Origin: Ramlibacter tataouinensis
GTDB lineage: Bacteria; Pseudomonadota; Gammaproteobacteria; Burkholderiales; Burkholderiaceae_C
Direction: 5' to 3'
Length of the DNA: 64,000 nucleotides
Assembly: GCF_027941915.1 (NCBI RefSeq)
Contig: NZ_CP116009.1
Location: 1,984,001-2,048,000 of the forward strand
The notes under the pieces were generated by a model. It searched no databases. It worked only from the letters and a program-made list of their open reading frames with translations, and had not been told where the DNA came from. Positions 1-10,309 of this stretch are shown piece after piece (position 1 is the first letter of the stretch; every line of letters begins with the position of its first letter). A program made the position numbers and the translations under genes.

Positions 1-1
1 C

Positions 2-555
2 GAGGTGCGCGTGGGCTCCGACCTGTACTACACCGATGCCGAGGGCAACTACCTGATCCACGGGCAGATGATCGATGCCCGCGCCCAGCGCAACCTGACC
101 GAGGAGCGGGTGAACAAGCTGACCGCGATCGACTTCGGCCAGTTGCCGGTCAAGGACGCCTTCACCATCGTGCGCGGCAACGGCAAGCGCCGGCTGGCGG
201 TGTTCGAGGACCCGAACTGCGGCTACTGCAAGCGCTTCGAGCGCGAGCTGCAGAAGCTCGACAACGTCACCATCCACATGTTCCTGTACCCGATCCTGGG
301 CAACGACTCGGTCGAAAAGTCGCGCAACATCTGGTGCGCCAAGGACAAGGCCAAGGCCTGGCAGGACTGGATGCTGCGCGACCAGGCCGCCCCGGCCGCC
401 GCAGCAGCGTGCGACGCGAGCGCGCTGGAGCGCAACCGCGAACTGGGCCGCAAGCACCAGGTCACCGGCACGCCGACGCTGGTGTTCGCCGACGGCACCC
501 GCGTACCCGGCGCCATCAACGCGGCCCAGGTCGAGAAGCAGCTGTCGCAAGCGCA

Positions 556-559
<4 letters not shown>
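2..559 (+). CDS. dsbC: Thiol:disulfide interchange protein DsbC, 5' truncated by window edge
   Basis: Periplasmic disulfide isomerase of the DsbC/DsbG family, which reshuffles wrong disulfides in exported proteins. The frame is open from the left edge (the codon before the first GTG is GAG), so the signal peptide and the start of the dimerisation domain lie outside the window. The thioredoxin-fold part is complete: the redox motif CGYC is at bases 218-229, a second cysteine pair follows (IWCAK and AACDA), and the Thr-cis-Pro loop reads VTGTPTLVF. The stop overlaps the next start (GTGA), which suggests translational coupling with the M61 peptidase. Family assignment is firm. DsbC is preferred over DsbG because of the CGYC motif. 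Confidence 0.9.
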
Positions 560-2297
<1,738 letters not shown>

Positions 2298-2319
<22 letters not shown>

Positions 2320-3500
2320 ACCCGGCCGGCCGCCGGCGCCTGCTGGCGCTCGTGGCCGTGGTGCTGCTGGCCCACGTGCTGGGCCTGCATGCCCTCTCGC
2401 GCTGGCTGCCGGGCGGCGAGCGGCTGCGGGCGATGGCCGAGCCGATGTACACGCGACTGCTGCAGCCGCAAGCGCCGGAGCCGCCGCCCGCCGTCCAGGT
2501 CGCGGTCGCGCCGCCGGCGGCACCGCAGCGGATGCGGGCCAGCCCCAGCGTGCCGCCGAAAGCCACCGGCACCCTGCCGGCGGCGGAGCCCGCGCCAGAA
2601 GCGCGCGCCGCGCCGGATGCGGAGCCGCCGGCCACCTCCCCGCCCAAGAACCAAACGGCCGAACCGCTCCCCGAGCCGGCGCCAGTCGCCGCGGACGCGC
2701 CCGTGCCTGAGCCAGCGCTGCCGCAGCCCTCGCTGGCGCAACCCGAGTCGCCCGCGGGGCCCGCCGCCGCAGCCGCTGCCGCCAGCGATCCGGCCCCACC
2801 CGCGGCGGGCACGGCGGCAGCGCCAGGCCCGGCCACATCGGCGCCGGACACCGGGCTGGATGGCTGGCCGGCCGACACCCGCCTGCGCTACACGCTGGGC
2901 GGGCGCTTCCGCAGCGGCGACCTGTACGGGCAAGCGCGCGTGCTGTGGCAACGCGAGGGCGCGCGCTACCAGGTGCGGGTGGAAGTGGACGTCACGCTGT
3001 TCGCCACCCTGGTCATGACCAGCCAGGGCGAGGTCGGGGCGCAGGCGCTGCAGCCCAGGGCCTACGAGGAGGTGCGCAACCGCAAGTCGCGCGGCCTGCT
3101 GCGCATGGGCGAGGGCGAGGTCCTGCTGCCCAACGGCAAGGTGCTGCCCCGCCCGCCCCAGCTGCAGGACACCGCCAGCCAGTTCGTCGAACTGAGCCAC
3201 CGCTTCGCCAGCGGACGGGAGCGGCTGGAAGTCGGTCGTGCGGTGAGCTTCTGGATGGCGCGCCCGGGCGCCGTAGACCTGTGGACCTACGACATCGTCG
3301 GCCAGGAGCGGCTGGTCACGGCCCTGGGCGACGTCGATGCGTTCCACCTCAAGCCGCGTCCGATCGCCAACCCGCGCGGCAACATCACCATGGAGTTGTG
3401 GTTCGCGCCGGCGCTGCAGTACCTGCCGGTGCGGGTGCGGGTGAACATGGGCGAGGAGGCCCACGTCGACCTCCTGGTCGAGGCCATCGACCAGCGCTAG
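2298..3500 (+). CDS. DUF3108 domain protein with Pro/Ala-rich linker
   Basis: Protein of about 400 residues. It has an N-terminal hydrophobic segment (RRRLLALVAVVLLAHVLGL), then about 140 residues rich in Pro, Ala and Glu, then a C-terminal beta-rich DUF3108 domain (from about LRYTLGGRF to the end). The layout resembles a membrane-anchored periplasmic protein on a flexible stalk, as in TonB-like proteins, but I see no TonB box or TonB domain. DUF3108 has no established biochemical role. The ATG at 2298 lies inside the M61 gene and immediately precedes the hydrophobic anchor, which decides the start. It completes a three-gene run with dsbC and the M61 peptidase. Confidence 0.8.
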
Positions 3501-3517
3501 CAGTTTGGGTTCAGCGG

Positions 3518-3546
3518 CCACCGCGGAACCGGCTTCGCCGGGCCGC
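3518..3546. repeat. Dispersed intergenic repeat, copy A
   Basis: A 29-base segment between the convergent DUF3108 and paaK genes. It matches 56270-56298 in inverted orientation at 28 of 29 positions. It contains a small hairpin, CCGGC-TTCG-CCGG-type. Its location between genes, and a second copy 53 kb away, point to a dispersed repeat family rather than chance. Confidence 0.7.
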
Positions 3547-3580
3547 CGGTGGGCCTTGCAGGCCGCTTCGGGGTGGGCCC

Positions 3581-4873
3581 TTACCGGCGCTTGTCCACCA
3601 CGCGCTTGGCCTTGCCGACGCTGCGCTCGACGCCGCCTTCGGGCCGCAGCTCGATCACGGCGGTGGTGCCGATGTAGGTCTTGATCTCGTGGGCCAGCCG
3701 CTCGGCGGCGCCGCGCGCCTCGTCGCCCTCGTGCGACAGGCCCTGGCGCGCCTCGATCGCGATGGTCAGCGAATCCATCGGCCCCTCGCGCGTCAGGATG
3801 CACTGGTAGTGCGGCGCCAGTTCGGCCCGCTTGCAGATCAGCTCCTCGATCTGGGTCGGGAACACGTTGACGCCGCGCACGATCATCATGTCGTCGCTGC
3901 GGCCGGTGATCTTCTCCATCCGGCGCATGGTGCGCGCCGTGCCCGGCAAGAGGCGCGTCAGGTCGCGCGTGCGGTAGCGGATGATCGGCAGCGCCTCCTT
4001 GGTCAGGCTGGTGAACACCAGTTCGCCCAGCTCGCCGTCCGGCAGCACCGCGCCGGTTTCCGGGTCGATGATCTCCGGGTAGAAGTGGTCTTCCCAGATG
4101 GTCGGGCCGTCCTTGGTCTCGATGCACTCGTTGGCCACGCCGGGGCCCATCACCTCCGACAGGCCGTAGATGTCGACGGCGTCCATGCCCATGCGCTGCT
4201 CGATCGCGCGGCGCATGTCGTTGGTCCAGGGCTCGGCGCCGAAGATGCCCAGCCGCAGGCTGGATTCGCGCGGGTCCAGTCCCTGGCGCTCGAACTCGTC
4301 GGCGATGGCCAGCATGTAGCTGGGCGTGACCATGATGATGTCGGGCCGGAAGTCGTGGATCAGCTGGACCTGGCGTTCGGTCTGGCCGCCGCCGAACGGC
4401 ACCACCGTCAGGCCCAGCTTCTCGGCGCCGTAGTGCGCGCCCAGCCCGCCGGTGAACAGGCCGTAGCCGTAGCTCACGTGCACCATGTCGCCCGGCCGCG
4501 CGCCGCTGGCCCGGATGCTGCGGGCCATCACCGCCGACCAGGTCTCGATGTCGTTGCGCGTGTAGCCCACCACCGTCGGCTTGCCGGTGGTGCCGCTGGA
4601 GGCGTGGACGCGCACGCACTGCTCGCGCGGCACCGCGAACGAGCCGAACGGGTAGTGGTCGCGCAGGTCGAGCTTGCTGGTGAAGGGGAATTTCGACAGG
4701 TCGGCCAGCGTGCGGCAGTCCGACGGGTGAACCCCCGCCTCGTCGAACTTGGCCCGGTACATGGGCGAGTTGCGGTACGCGTGGGCCAGCGTCGCCTGCA
4801 GCCGGCGCAACTGCAGCGCCTGCAATTCGTCCTGGCTGGCCTTCTCGATCGGTTCGAGGGGAAAGGTCGTCAT
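3581..4873 (-). CDS. paaK: Phenylacetate-CoA ligase PaaK
   Basis: Cytoplasmic AMP-forming ligase that activates phenylacetate to phenylacetyl-CoA, the first step of aerobic phenylacetate breakdown; about 430 residues, normal for the family. The adenylation P-loop SSGTTGKPT is near residues 92-100, followed by DIYGLSEVMGPG, YRTRDLTRLLPG, GRSDDMMIVRGVNVFPTQIEE and a C-terminal KAKRVVDKRR carrying the expected catalytic lysine region. I start at the ATG at 4873: GGAGG lies 4 bases upstream, while the GTG one codon earlier is too close to it. The ATG overlaps the paaI stop by one base (TGATG), so translation is probably coupled. It is last in the paaG-paaI-paaK run. Confidence 0.93.
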   Translation of the reverse strand: MTTFPLEPIEKASQDELQALQLRRLQATLAHAYRNSPMYRAKFDEAGVHPSDCRTLADLSKFPFTSKLDLRDHYPFGSFAVPREQCVRVHASSGTTGKPTVVGYTRNDIETWSAVMARSIRASGARPGDMVHVSYGYGLFTGGLGAHYGAEKLGLTVVPFGGGQTERQVQLIHDFRPDIIMVTPSYMLAIADEFERQGLDPRESSLRLGIFGAEPWTNDMRRAIEQRMGMDAVDIYGLSEVMGPGVANECIETKDGPTIWEDHFYPEIIDPETGAVLPDGELGELVFTSLTKEALPIIRYRTRDLTRLLPGTARTMRRMEKITGRSDDMMIVRGVNVFPTQIEELICKRAELAPHYQCILTREGPMDSLTIAIEARQGLSHEGDEARGAAERLAHEIKTYIGTTAVIELRPEGGVERSVGKAKRVVDKRR

Positions 4874-5304
4874 CACGCCTCCGGTATCACGCTGCCCTGG
4901 ATCTGCGCGCTCTTGCCGCGGAACATCGCCACCACCTCGCCGCGCTGGTTGGTCACCTTCATGTCATACACGCCGTGCCGGCCCTGCAGCACCTGCTCCA
5001 CGCCCTCGCAGGTGAGCACGTCGCCGGCCTGCCCCGGCTTGAGGAACTCGATGCTGCAGCCGGCCGCCACCGTGACCTTGTTGTGGCTGTTGCAGGCGAA
5101 GGCGAAGGTGGAGTCGGCCAGGGTGAAGATGAAGCCGCCGTGGCAGATGCGGTGGCCGTTGAGGTGCCGCTCGTCGATGCGCATGCGCATCACGGCTCGC
5201 CCGGCACTGCAGCTGACCAGCTCCATGCCCATGGTCTGGCGCGAGGCCACGTCGCCCTCGAACATGGCCGCGCCGACGCGCGCCGCGAGCTCGTCGGCCG
5301 TCAT
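4873..5304 (-). CDS. paaI: Hydroxyphenylacetyl-CoA thioesterase PaaI
   Basis: Hotdog-fold thioesterase of 143 residues. It hydrolyses stalled ring-hydroxylated phenylacetyl-CoA intermediates and so frees CoA in the paa pathway. The hotdog signature HGGFIFTLADSTFAFACNS carries the catalytic Asp region, and GRHGVYDMKVTNQRGEVVAMFRG is the C-terminal strand pair. The ATG at 5304 shares one base with the paaG stop, and its own stop shares one base with the paaK start, so the three genes form one translationally coupled unit. The surrounding reading frame extends far upstream but overlaps paaG and has no homology there. Identification rests on family signature plus operon context. Confidence 0.9.
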   Translation of the reverse strand: MTADELAARVGAAMFEGDVASRQTMGMELVSCSAGRAVMRMRIDERHLNGHRICHGGFIFTLADSTFAFACNSHNKVTVAAGCSIEFLKPGQAGDVLTCEGVEQVLQGRHGVYDMKVTNQRGEVVAMFRGKSAQIQGSVIPEA

Positions 5305-6107
5305 CACTCGCCCTTGAACTGCGCCGGGCGCTTCTGCAGGAAGGCGGCGACCCCTTCGAAGTAGTCGTGGGTGCGGCCCAGCGCCGACTGGGTGTCGCGC
5401 TCCAGGTCGAGCTGGGCGTCGAGGTCGTTGCTGGCGGCGGCACGCAGGGTGCGGCGGGTGGCCACCAGCGCCTGGGTCGGCAGCACGGCCAGGCGCTGCG
5501 CCAGCGCCAGCGCCGCCTCGACGCAGTCCTGTCCTTCGGGCGCCACGTCCCAGATCATTCCCCACGCCCTTGCGTCCGCGGCCGACAGCTTGTCGCCCAG
5601 CAGTGCGCAGCCCATGGCCCGGGCCAGGCCCAGCTTCCTGGCCAGGAACCAGGTGCCGCCGGCGTCGGGGATCAGCCCGATCTTGCTGAAGGCCTGGATG
5701 AAGGACGCGTTCGAGGCCGCCACCGCCAGGTCGCAGGTCATGGCCAGCGAGGCGCCCGCGCCCGCGGCCACGCCATTGACGGCGGCCACGGTAGGCACCC
5801 GCAGCGCCATCAGCCGGCGCACGGTGGGGTTGAACGCCTGCTCGATGATGGGGCCCGGATCGGCGCGCTGGATGCGATCGGGGCCCTCGGTGAAGTCGAA
5901 CTCCGCCAGGTCGGCCCCGGCGCAAAAGCCCCGCCCGGCGCCGGTGATGACGGCGGCGCGCACCGACTTGTCGGCCTCGATGCGGTCCAGCGCCTGCCAC
6001 AGCGCCTGGTGCATGGCGCGCGTGAAGCTGTTCAGCGACTGGGGGCGGTTCAGCGTGATCAGCGCGACGGCGCCGCGCGTTTCGTACAGGACGGTGCTCT
6101 CGGTCAT
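5304..6107 (-). CDS. paaG: 2-(1,2-epoxy-1,2-dihydrophenyl)acetyl-CoA isomerase PaaG
   Basis: Crotonase-family enzyme of 267 residues. In the phenylacetate pathway PaaG converts the ring epoxide to the seven-membered oxepin-CoA. Crotonase features are clear: LITLNRPQSLNSF at the N-terminus, the oxyanion-hole segments GAGRGFCAGADLAEF and AAVNGVAAGAGASLAMTCDL, and GLIPDAGGTWFLARKLG. The start at 6107 is preceded by AGGAG with good spacing, although the frame stays open upstream over the divergent hydratase gene. It is the first gene of paaG-paaI-paaK. The multicomponent epoxidase genes (paaABCDE) and paaZ are not in this window. Confidence 0.88.
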   Translation of the reverse strand: MTESTVLYETRGAVALITLNRPQSLNSFTRAMHQALWQALDRIEADKSVRAAVITGAGRGFCAGADLAEFDFTEGPDRIQRADPGPIIEQAFNPTVRRLMALRVPTVAAVNGVAAGAGASLAMTCDLAVAASNASFIQAFSKIGLIPDAGGTWFLARKLGLARAMGCALLGDKLSAADARAWGMIWDVAPEGQDCVEAALALAQRLAVLPTQALVATRRTLRAAASNDLDAQLDLERDTQSALGRTHDYFEGVAAFLQKRPAQFKGE

Positions 6108-6137
6108 GGGGTCTCCTGGCGATGAATCTAGCATCGG

Positions 6138-6153
6138 CCGACCGCGCGGTCGG
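6138..6153. promoter_or_regulatory. Perfect 16-bp dyad between divergent paaG and enoyl-CoA hydratase genes (probable repressor operator)
   Basis: CCGACCGCGCGGTCGG is a perfect palindrome in the 93-base divergent intergenic region. Possible -10 boxes flank it: TATAGT at 6171-6176 for the hydratase, and TAGATT (minus strand, 6125-6130) for paaG. At the normal 17-base spacing the dyad would cover the -35 position of both. Neither -35 resembles consensus. TetR-family repressors such as PaaR of Burkholderiales bind dyads of this length and composition; assigning PaaR is inference. Confidence 0.55.
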
Positions 6154-6200
6154 TCATGGTTTCCCTTGGGTATAGTCGTCCGCGCTACAGGAGAAAAGCA

Positions 6201-6980
6201 ATGGCCTACGAGAACATCGAAGTGCGCACCGAAGCCGGCCGGGTCGGCGTGGTGACGCTCAACCGCCCCAAGCAGCTCAACGCCCTGAACGAGCAGCTCA
6301 TGGACGAGCTGGGCGCCGCGCTCAAGGCCTTCGACGCCGACGACGCGATCGGCTGCATCGTGGTCACCGGCAGCGAGAAGGCCTTCGCCGCCGGCGCCGA
6401 CATCTCGCTGATGGCCAAGTACAGCTTCGCCGAGGCCTATGGCCGCGACTTCATCACCCGCAACTGGGAAACCATCCGCAGCATCCGCAAGCCGGTGATC
6501 GCGGCCGTCAGCGGCTTCGCCCTGGGCGGCGGTTGCGAGCTGGCCATGATGTGCGACTTCATCATCGCGGCCGACAACGCCCGCTTCGGCCAGCCCGAGA
6601 TCAAGCTGGGCATCATCCCCGGCGCCGGCGGCACCCAGCGGCTGCCGCGCGCGATCGGCAAGTCCAAGGCCATGGACCTCGTGCTGACGGCCCGCAACAT
6701 GGATGCGACCGAAGCCGAGCGCAGCGGGCTGGTCAGCCGGGTGGTGCCGCTGGACAAGTTGATGGAAGAGGCGCTGGCCACGGCCCTGCTGATCAGCAGC
6801 ATGCCGCGGCTGGCGGTGCTGGCGGCCAAGGAATCGGTCAACCGGGCCTTCGAAGGCACGCTCAGCGACGGGGTGATGTACGAGCGGCGGCTGTTCCACT
6901 CGCTGTTCGCCACCGCCGACCAGAAGGAAGGCATGGACGCCTTCCTGGCCAAGCGGACCCCGGTGTTCAGCCACCGCTGA
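6201..6980 (+). CDS. Enoyl-CoA hydratase (PaaF/crotonase type)
   Basis: Crotonase of 259 residues, likely a 2,3-dehydroadipyl-CoA or short-chain enoyl-CoA hydratase. It carries both catalytic glutamates expected of a true hydratase: [15 protein letters not shown] and [21 protein letters not shown]. The oxyanion segment is [14 protein letters not shown]. The start is fixed by AGGAG at 6189-6193, 7 bases before the ATG; the open frame upstream is non-coding. It is divergent from paaG and shares a regulatory dyad with it, which favours a role as PaaF in phenylacetate beta-oxidation. General fatty-acid hydratase activity cannot be excluded from sequence alone. Confidence 0.88.
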   Translation: MAYENIEVRTEAGRVGVVTLNRPKQLNALNEQLMDELGAALKAFDADDAIGCIVVTGSEKAFAAGADISLMAKYSFAEAYGRDFITRNWETIRSIRKPVIAAVSGFALGGGCELAMMCDFIIAADNARFGQPEIKLGIIPGAGGTQRLPRAIGKSKAMDLVLTARNMDATEAERSGLVSRVVPLDKLMEEALATALLISSMPRLAVLAAKESVNRAFEGTLSDGVMYERRLFHSLFATADQKEGMDAFLAKRTPVFSHR

Positions 6981-6992
6981 GCGCGGTTTGGC

Positions 6993-6998
6993 TATAAT
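6993..6998 (+). promoter_or_regulatory. -10 element of the tRNA-Met promoter
   Basis: A perfect TATAAT lies 11 bases before the mature tRNA 5' end. No good -35 is visible at 16-18 bases upstream, where the hydratase stop region lies. Strong -10 with weak -35 is usual for GC-rich tRNA promoters. Confidence 0.6.
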
Positions 6999-7009
6999 CT
7001 CGGGCTCTC

Positions 7010-7086
7010 GGCGCTTTAGCTCAGTCGGTTAGAGCGATGGAATCATAATCCACAGGTCCGCGGTTCGAGTCCGTGAAGCGCCACCA
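7010..7086 (+). tRNA. tRNA-Met (CAU), elongator type
   Basis: A 77-nt cloverleaf with encoded CCA. The acceptor stem GGCGCTT (7010-7016) pairs with AAGCGCC (7076-7082). The D arm is GCTCAGTCGGTTAGAGC, the anticodon loop ATCATAA gives anticodon CAT, and the T loop is TTCGAGT. It lacks the 1-72 mismatch of initiator tRNA. A CAT tRNA could also be tRNA-Ile2, whose wobble base is lysidine; overall similarity to betaproteobacterial tRNA-Met makes Met more likely. Confidence 0.9.
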
Positions 7087-7094
7087 AATCCCCC

Positions 7095-7130
7095 AAAGGC
7101 ACTGTCCGCGCGCAGTGCCTTTGTTCTTTC
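7095..7130 (+). terminator. Rho-independent terminator of tRNA-Met
   Basis: AAAGGCACTG (7095-7104) and CAGTGCCTTT (7113-7122) form a perfect 10-bp stem with an 8-base loop, followed by the T-rich GTTCTTTC. It starts 8 bases after the encoded CCA. Confidence 0.88.
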
Positions 7131-7149
7131 TAGCCTCTGGATCCACACC

Positions 7150-7536
7150 ATGAACCGCTGGAGTCTTGCCCTCGTCGCGGCGCTGGCCGCCGCCCCCACC
7201 CTGCAGGCGCAGGTGATCCGCACGGCCCCGGCCGACGTCAAGCCGGCCCGGCTGGTGGTGACCGCGCCGCCGGACATCACGCTGGACGGCCAACCCGACC
7301 GGCTGTCGCCCGGCGCCCGCATCCGCGGCACCAACAACCTGGTGCTGCTGTCGGGCAGCGTGGTCGGGCAGACGCTGCCGGTGGTCTACCGGCGCGATGC
7401 CGCCGGGCTGGTGCACGAGGCCTGGGTGCTCACCGAGGACGAGTACGCCAGGGTCGGCGGCGCCGACGACGGCAGCGCGCAAGGCCAGCGGCGCCTGGCC
7501 GAACTGCTGCAGGCCGTCTTCGGCGCGCGCAGGTGA
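7150..7536 (+). CDS. Small secreted hypothetical protein
   Basis: Protein of 128 residues with a signal peptide ([17 protein letters not shown], likely cleavage after LQA). The mature part is short and mostly predicted beta, with [23 protein letters not shown] and [15 protein letters not shown]. No catalytic motif or cysteine is present. It ends where miaB begins, so the two are probably cotranscribed downstream of the tRNA terminator. I do not recognise a named family and cannot give a function. It may be periplasmic. Confidence 0.7.
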   Translation: MNRWSLALVAALAAAPTLQAQVIRTAPADVKPARLVVTAPPDITLDGQPDRLSPGARIRGTNNLVLLSGSVVGQTLPVVYRRDAAGLVHEAWVLTEDEYARVGGADDGSAQGQRRLAELLQAVFGARR

Positions 7537-7541
7537 GCGCC

Positions 7542-8870
7542 ATGAAGAAGGTTTTCATCAAGACCTTCGGCTGCCAGATGAACGAGTACGACTCGGACAA
7601 GATGGCGGACGTGCTGCACGCGACCGAAGGCTACGAAGCGACGCAGGACCCCGAGGAAGCCGACCTGATCCTGTTCAACACCTGCTCGGTGCGCGAGAAG
7701 GCGCAGGAGAAGGTGTTCTCCGACCTCGGCCGGGTCAAGCACCTGAAGAAGAAGGGGGCGCTGATCGGCGTCGGCGGCTGCGTGGCCAGCCAGGAAGGCG
7801 CGGCCATCATCGAGCGCGCACCCTATGTCGACGTGGTGTTCGGCCCGCAAACCCTGCACCGGCTGCCCGAACTGCTGGTCCAGCGCCGGCAGCAGGACCG
7901 GCCGCAGGTGGACATCCGCTTTCCCGAGATCGAGAAGTTCGACCACCTGCCGCCCGCTCGGGTGGACGGCGCCACCGCCTTCGTTTCCATCATGGAAGGC
8001 TGCAGCAAGTACTGCAGCTACTGCGTGGTGCCCTACACCCGCGGGGAGGAGGTCTCGCGCCCGCTCGACGACGTGCTGGCCGAGGTGGCCGAGCTGGCCG
8101 GCCAGGGCGTCAAGGAAGTCACCCTGCTGGGCCAGAACGTCAATGCCTGGCGCGGCCGCATGGGCGACACGGCCGAGGTCGCCGACTTCGCGCTGCTGCT
8201 GGAGTACGTGGCCGACATCCCCGGCATCGAGCGCATCCGCTACACCACCAGCCACCCCAACGAGTTCACCCAGCGGCTGGTCGAGGCCTACGGCAAGGTC
8301 CCCAAACTGGTCAGCCACCTGCACCTGCCGGTGCAGCACGGCAGCGACCGCATCCTGATGGCGATGAAGCGCGGCTACACCGCCATGGAATACAAGAGCA
8401 CCATCCGCAAGCTGCGGGCGGTGCGGCCGCAGATCTCGATGTCCAGCGATTTCATCGTCGGCTTCCCGGGGGAGACCGAGGAGGACTTCGGCAAGCTGAT
8501 GAAGCTGGTCGAGGACGTCGGCTACGACGCCAGCTTCAGCTTCATCTTCAGCCCGCGCCCCGGCACGCCGGCGGCCAACCTGCAGGACGACACGCCGCAC
8601 GCGGTCAAGCTGCGCCGGCTGCAGCACCTGCAGGCCGTGCTGGAGGAGAACGTGCGCCGCATCGGCGCCAGCCGCGTCGGCACCGTGCAGCGCATCCTGG
8701 TCGAGGGCCCCTCGCGCAAGGACCCCAACGAGCTGATGGGCCGCACCGAGTGCAACCGCATCGTCAACTTCGCCGGCGGTCAGCGGCTGGTCGGGCAGAT
8801 GGTCGACGTCACCATCACCCAGGCGCTGCCGCACTCGCTGCGCGGCGAAGTCGTGCAGCGCGCGGGCTGA
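7542..8870 (+). CDS. miaB: tRNA-2-methylthio-N6-dimethylallyladenosine synthase MiaB
   Basis: Radical-SAM methylthiotransferase of 442 residues that adds the methylthio group to i6A37 in tRNAs reading UNN codons. The N-terminal UPF0004 domain carries the cysteines of the auxiliary Fe-S cluster ([31 protein letters not shown]). The radical-SAM CX3CX2C motif is in [18 protein letters not shown] near residues 145-165, and a TRAM domain closes the protein. I choose the ATG at 7542 because AGGTGAG lies just upstream and [14 protein letters not shown] is the family N-terminus; an in-frame GTG at 7533 is unlikely. It is followed closely by the glrK homologue. Confidence 0.95.
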   Translation: MKKVFIKTFGCQMNEYDSDKMADVLHATEGYEATQDPEEADLILFNTCSVREKAQEKVFSDLGRVKHLKKKGALIGVGGCVASQEGAAIIERAPYVDVVFGPQTLHRLPELLVQRRQQDRPQVDIRFPEIEKFDHLPPARVDGATAFVSIMEGCSKYCSYCVVPYTRGEEVSRPLDDVLAEVAELAGQGVKEVTLLGQNVNAWRGRMGDTAEVADFALLLEYVADIPGIERIRYTTSHPNEFTQRLVEAYGKVPKLVSHLHLPVQHGSDRILMAMKRGYTAMEYKSTIRKLRAVRPQISMSSDFIVGFPGETEEDFGKLMKLVEDVGYDASFSFIFSPRPGTPAANLQDDTPHAVKLRRLQHLQAVLEENVRRIGASRVGTVQRILVEGPSRKDPNELMGRTECNRIVNFAGGQRLVGQMVDVTITQALPHSLRGEVVQRAG

Positions 8871-8881
8871 TCGCCGCAGCG

Positions 8882-10309
8882 ATGCTGCCGCTGCGCCCTA
8901 GCCGCCTTTCGTTCCGCCCGCTGCTGCTGGTCGCCTTCGTGCTGGTGGGCGGGCTGCTGGGCGGCACCGCGCTGCGGGCGGTGGTCATCCTCGACCGGCT
9001 GATGGCGCAGAGCACGGCCGCCAGCGCCGCGGCACTGGACCTGACGTCCAGCGCCCAGACCCTGGCCGAGCGCACCCTGGACATGGAGCGCGCCGCCCGC
9101 CAGTCGCTGATCCTCAACGACGCGCAACTGCGCCGCCGCTACCACGAGGAAGCCGGGCGGGCCCGCGACGCGCTGCAGCGGCTGGTCGACCAGGGCCTGC
9201 CGCAGCGCCAGGCCCATCGATGGCTGGCGAAGATCGAAGTGGTCGACGAGCTGATGCAGGGCCCGGCCGAAACGGCGCTCGATCGCGAGCGCACCTCGGC
9301 CCAGCACTTCCGCGACTTCGACGGCATCAATTCCGGCATCGCGCGCGAGGTGCACCAGCTGATCGATGCGCGCAACAAGGCGCTGAGCCAGCGCCTGGCC
9401 GCCAGCCGCTCGCGGCTGATGCAGCAAGTGGTCTTCGCCATCGGCCTGGCCGCCCTGCTGGCGGCCGGCCTGGGCATCTGGCTGGCGCGGCCGTTCCAGC
9501 GGCTGGAGCGCGCCATCGTCGGCCTGGGCGAGAACCGGCTGGAGGTGCCGATCGACATCCAGGGCCCGGCCGACGTGCGCCGCCTGAGCCAGCAGCTGGA
9601 ATGGCTGCGGCTGCGGCTGACCGAGCTGGACGCCGACAAGGCCCGCTTCCTGCGCCACGTCTCGCACGAGCTGAAGACGCCGCTGGCCGCCTTGCGCGAA
9701 GGCGTGTCGCTGCTGGAGGAAGGCGTCACCGGCGAACTCAACACGCGCCAGCGCGAGGTGGCGCGCATCCTGCAGCACAACGCCGCGGTGCTGCAGGAGC
9801 GCATCGAGGCGCTGCTGCGCTTCAACGCCGCCGCCTTCGAGGCGCGCCAGCTGCAGCGCCGGCCGACCGAGCTGCTGGCCCTGCTGCACGAGCAGGTCGA
9901 GGCGCAGCGGCTGCAGTGGCAGGCGCGCGAGCTGGAGCTGGACGTCGAGGGCGAACCCGTGGTGGCGCCGGTCGACCCCGACAAGCTGGGCACGGCGCTG
10001 GCCAACCTGCTGGCCAACGCGATCCGCTTCGCCCCGCTGGGCTCGAGCGTGCGGGTGCGGCTGTCGCGCGCCGCAGGCCGCGCCCGCATCGACATCCAGG
10101 ACCAGGGCGCCGGCATCGCGCCGGCCGACCGCGAGCGCGTGTTCGAGCCGTTCTACCGGGGCGAGCGCCAGCCGGCCGACGCCGCGGCGGGCACCGGCAT
10201 CGGTTTGTCCATCGTCAACGAATACATTGCAGCCCATGGCGGCCGCATCGAACTGCTGGACGGCGCGGCGTCCGGCGCCCACTTCCGGATCGAACTGCCC
10301 CATGCCTGA
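8882..10309 (+). CDS. glrK: Sensor histidine kinase, GlrK/QseE type
   Basis: Membrane sensor kinase of 475 residues. There are two transmembrane helices (about residues 12-35 and 180-200) around a helical periplasmic domain, then a HAMP segment, the dimerisation box RHVSHELKTPLAALREGVSLLEEG with the phosphorylated His, and an ATPase domain (NLLANAIRFAP as N box, DQGAGIAP, GTGIGLSIVNEY). The position-specific clue is the order kinase, small lipoprotein, sigma-54 response regulator. This matches the glrK-qseG-glrR locus of enterobacteria, where the kinase reports envelope state. The start lies 12 bases after miaB and the stop overlaps the lipoprotein start. Call as kinase is firm; orthology to GlrK rests mainly on synteny. 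Confidence 0.85.
   Translation: MLPLRPSRLSFRPLLLVAFVLVGGLLGGTALRAVVILDRLMAQSTAASAAALDLTSSAQTLAERTLDMERAARQSLILNDAQLRRRYHEEAGRARDALQRLVDQGLPQRQAHRWLAKIEVVDELMQGPAETALDRERTSAQHFRDFDGINSGIAREVHQLIDARNKALSQRLAASRSRLMQQVVFAIGLAALLAAGLGIWLARPFQRLERAIVGLGENRLEVPIDIQGPADVRRLSQQLEWLRLRLTELDADKARFLRHVSHELKTPLAALREGVSLLEEGVTGELNTRQREVARILQHNAAVLQERIEALLRFNAAAFEARQLQRRPTELLALLHEQVEAQRLQWQARELELDVEGEPVVAPVDPDKLGTALANLLANAIRFAPLGSSVRVRLSRAAGRARIDIQDQGAGIAPADRERVFEPFYRGERQPADAAAGTGIGLSIVNEYIAAHGGRIELLDGAASGAHFRIELPHA

Noticed and set aside
7010-7130. tRNA as an integration site of a genomic island
   Set aside because: No duplicated tRNA 3' end, integrase or mobile genes downstream; the next genes are housekeeping.
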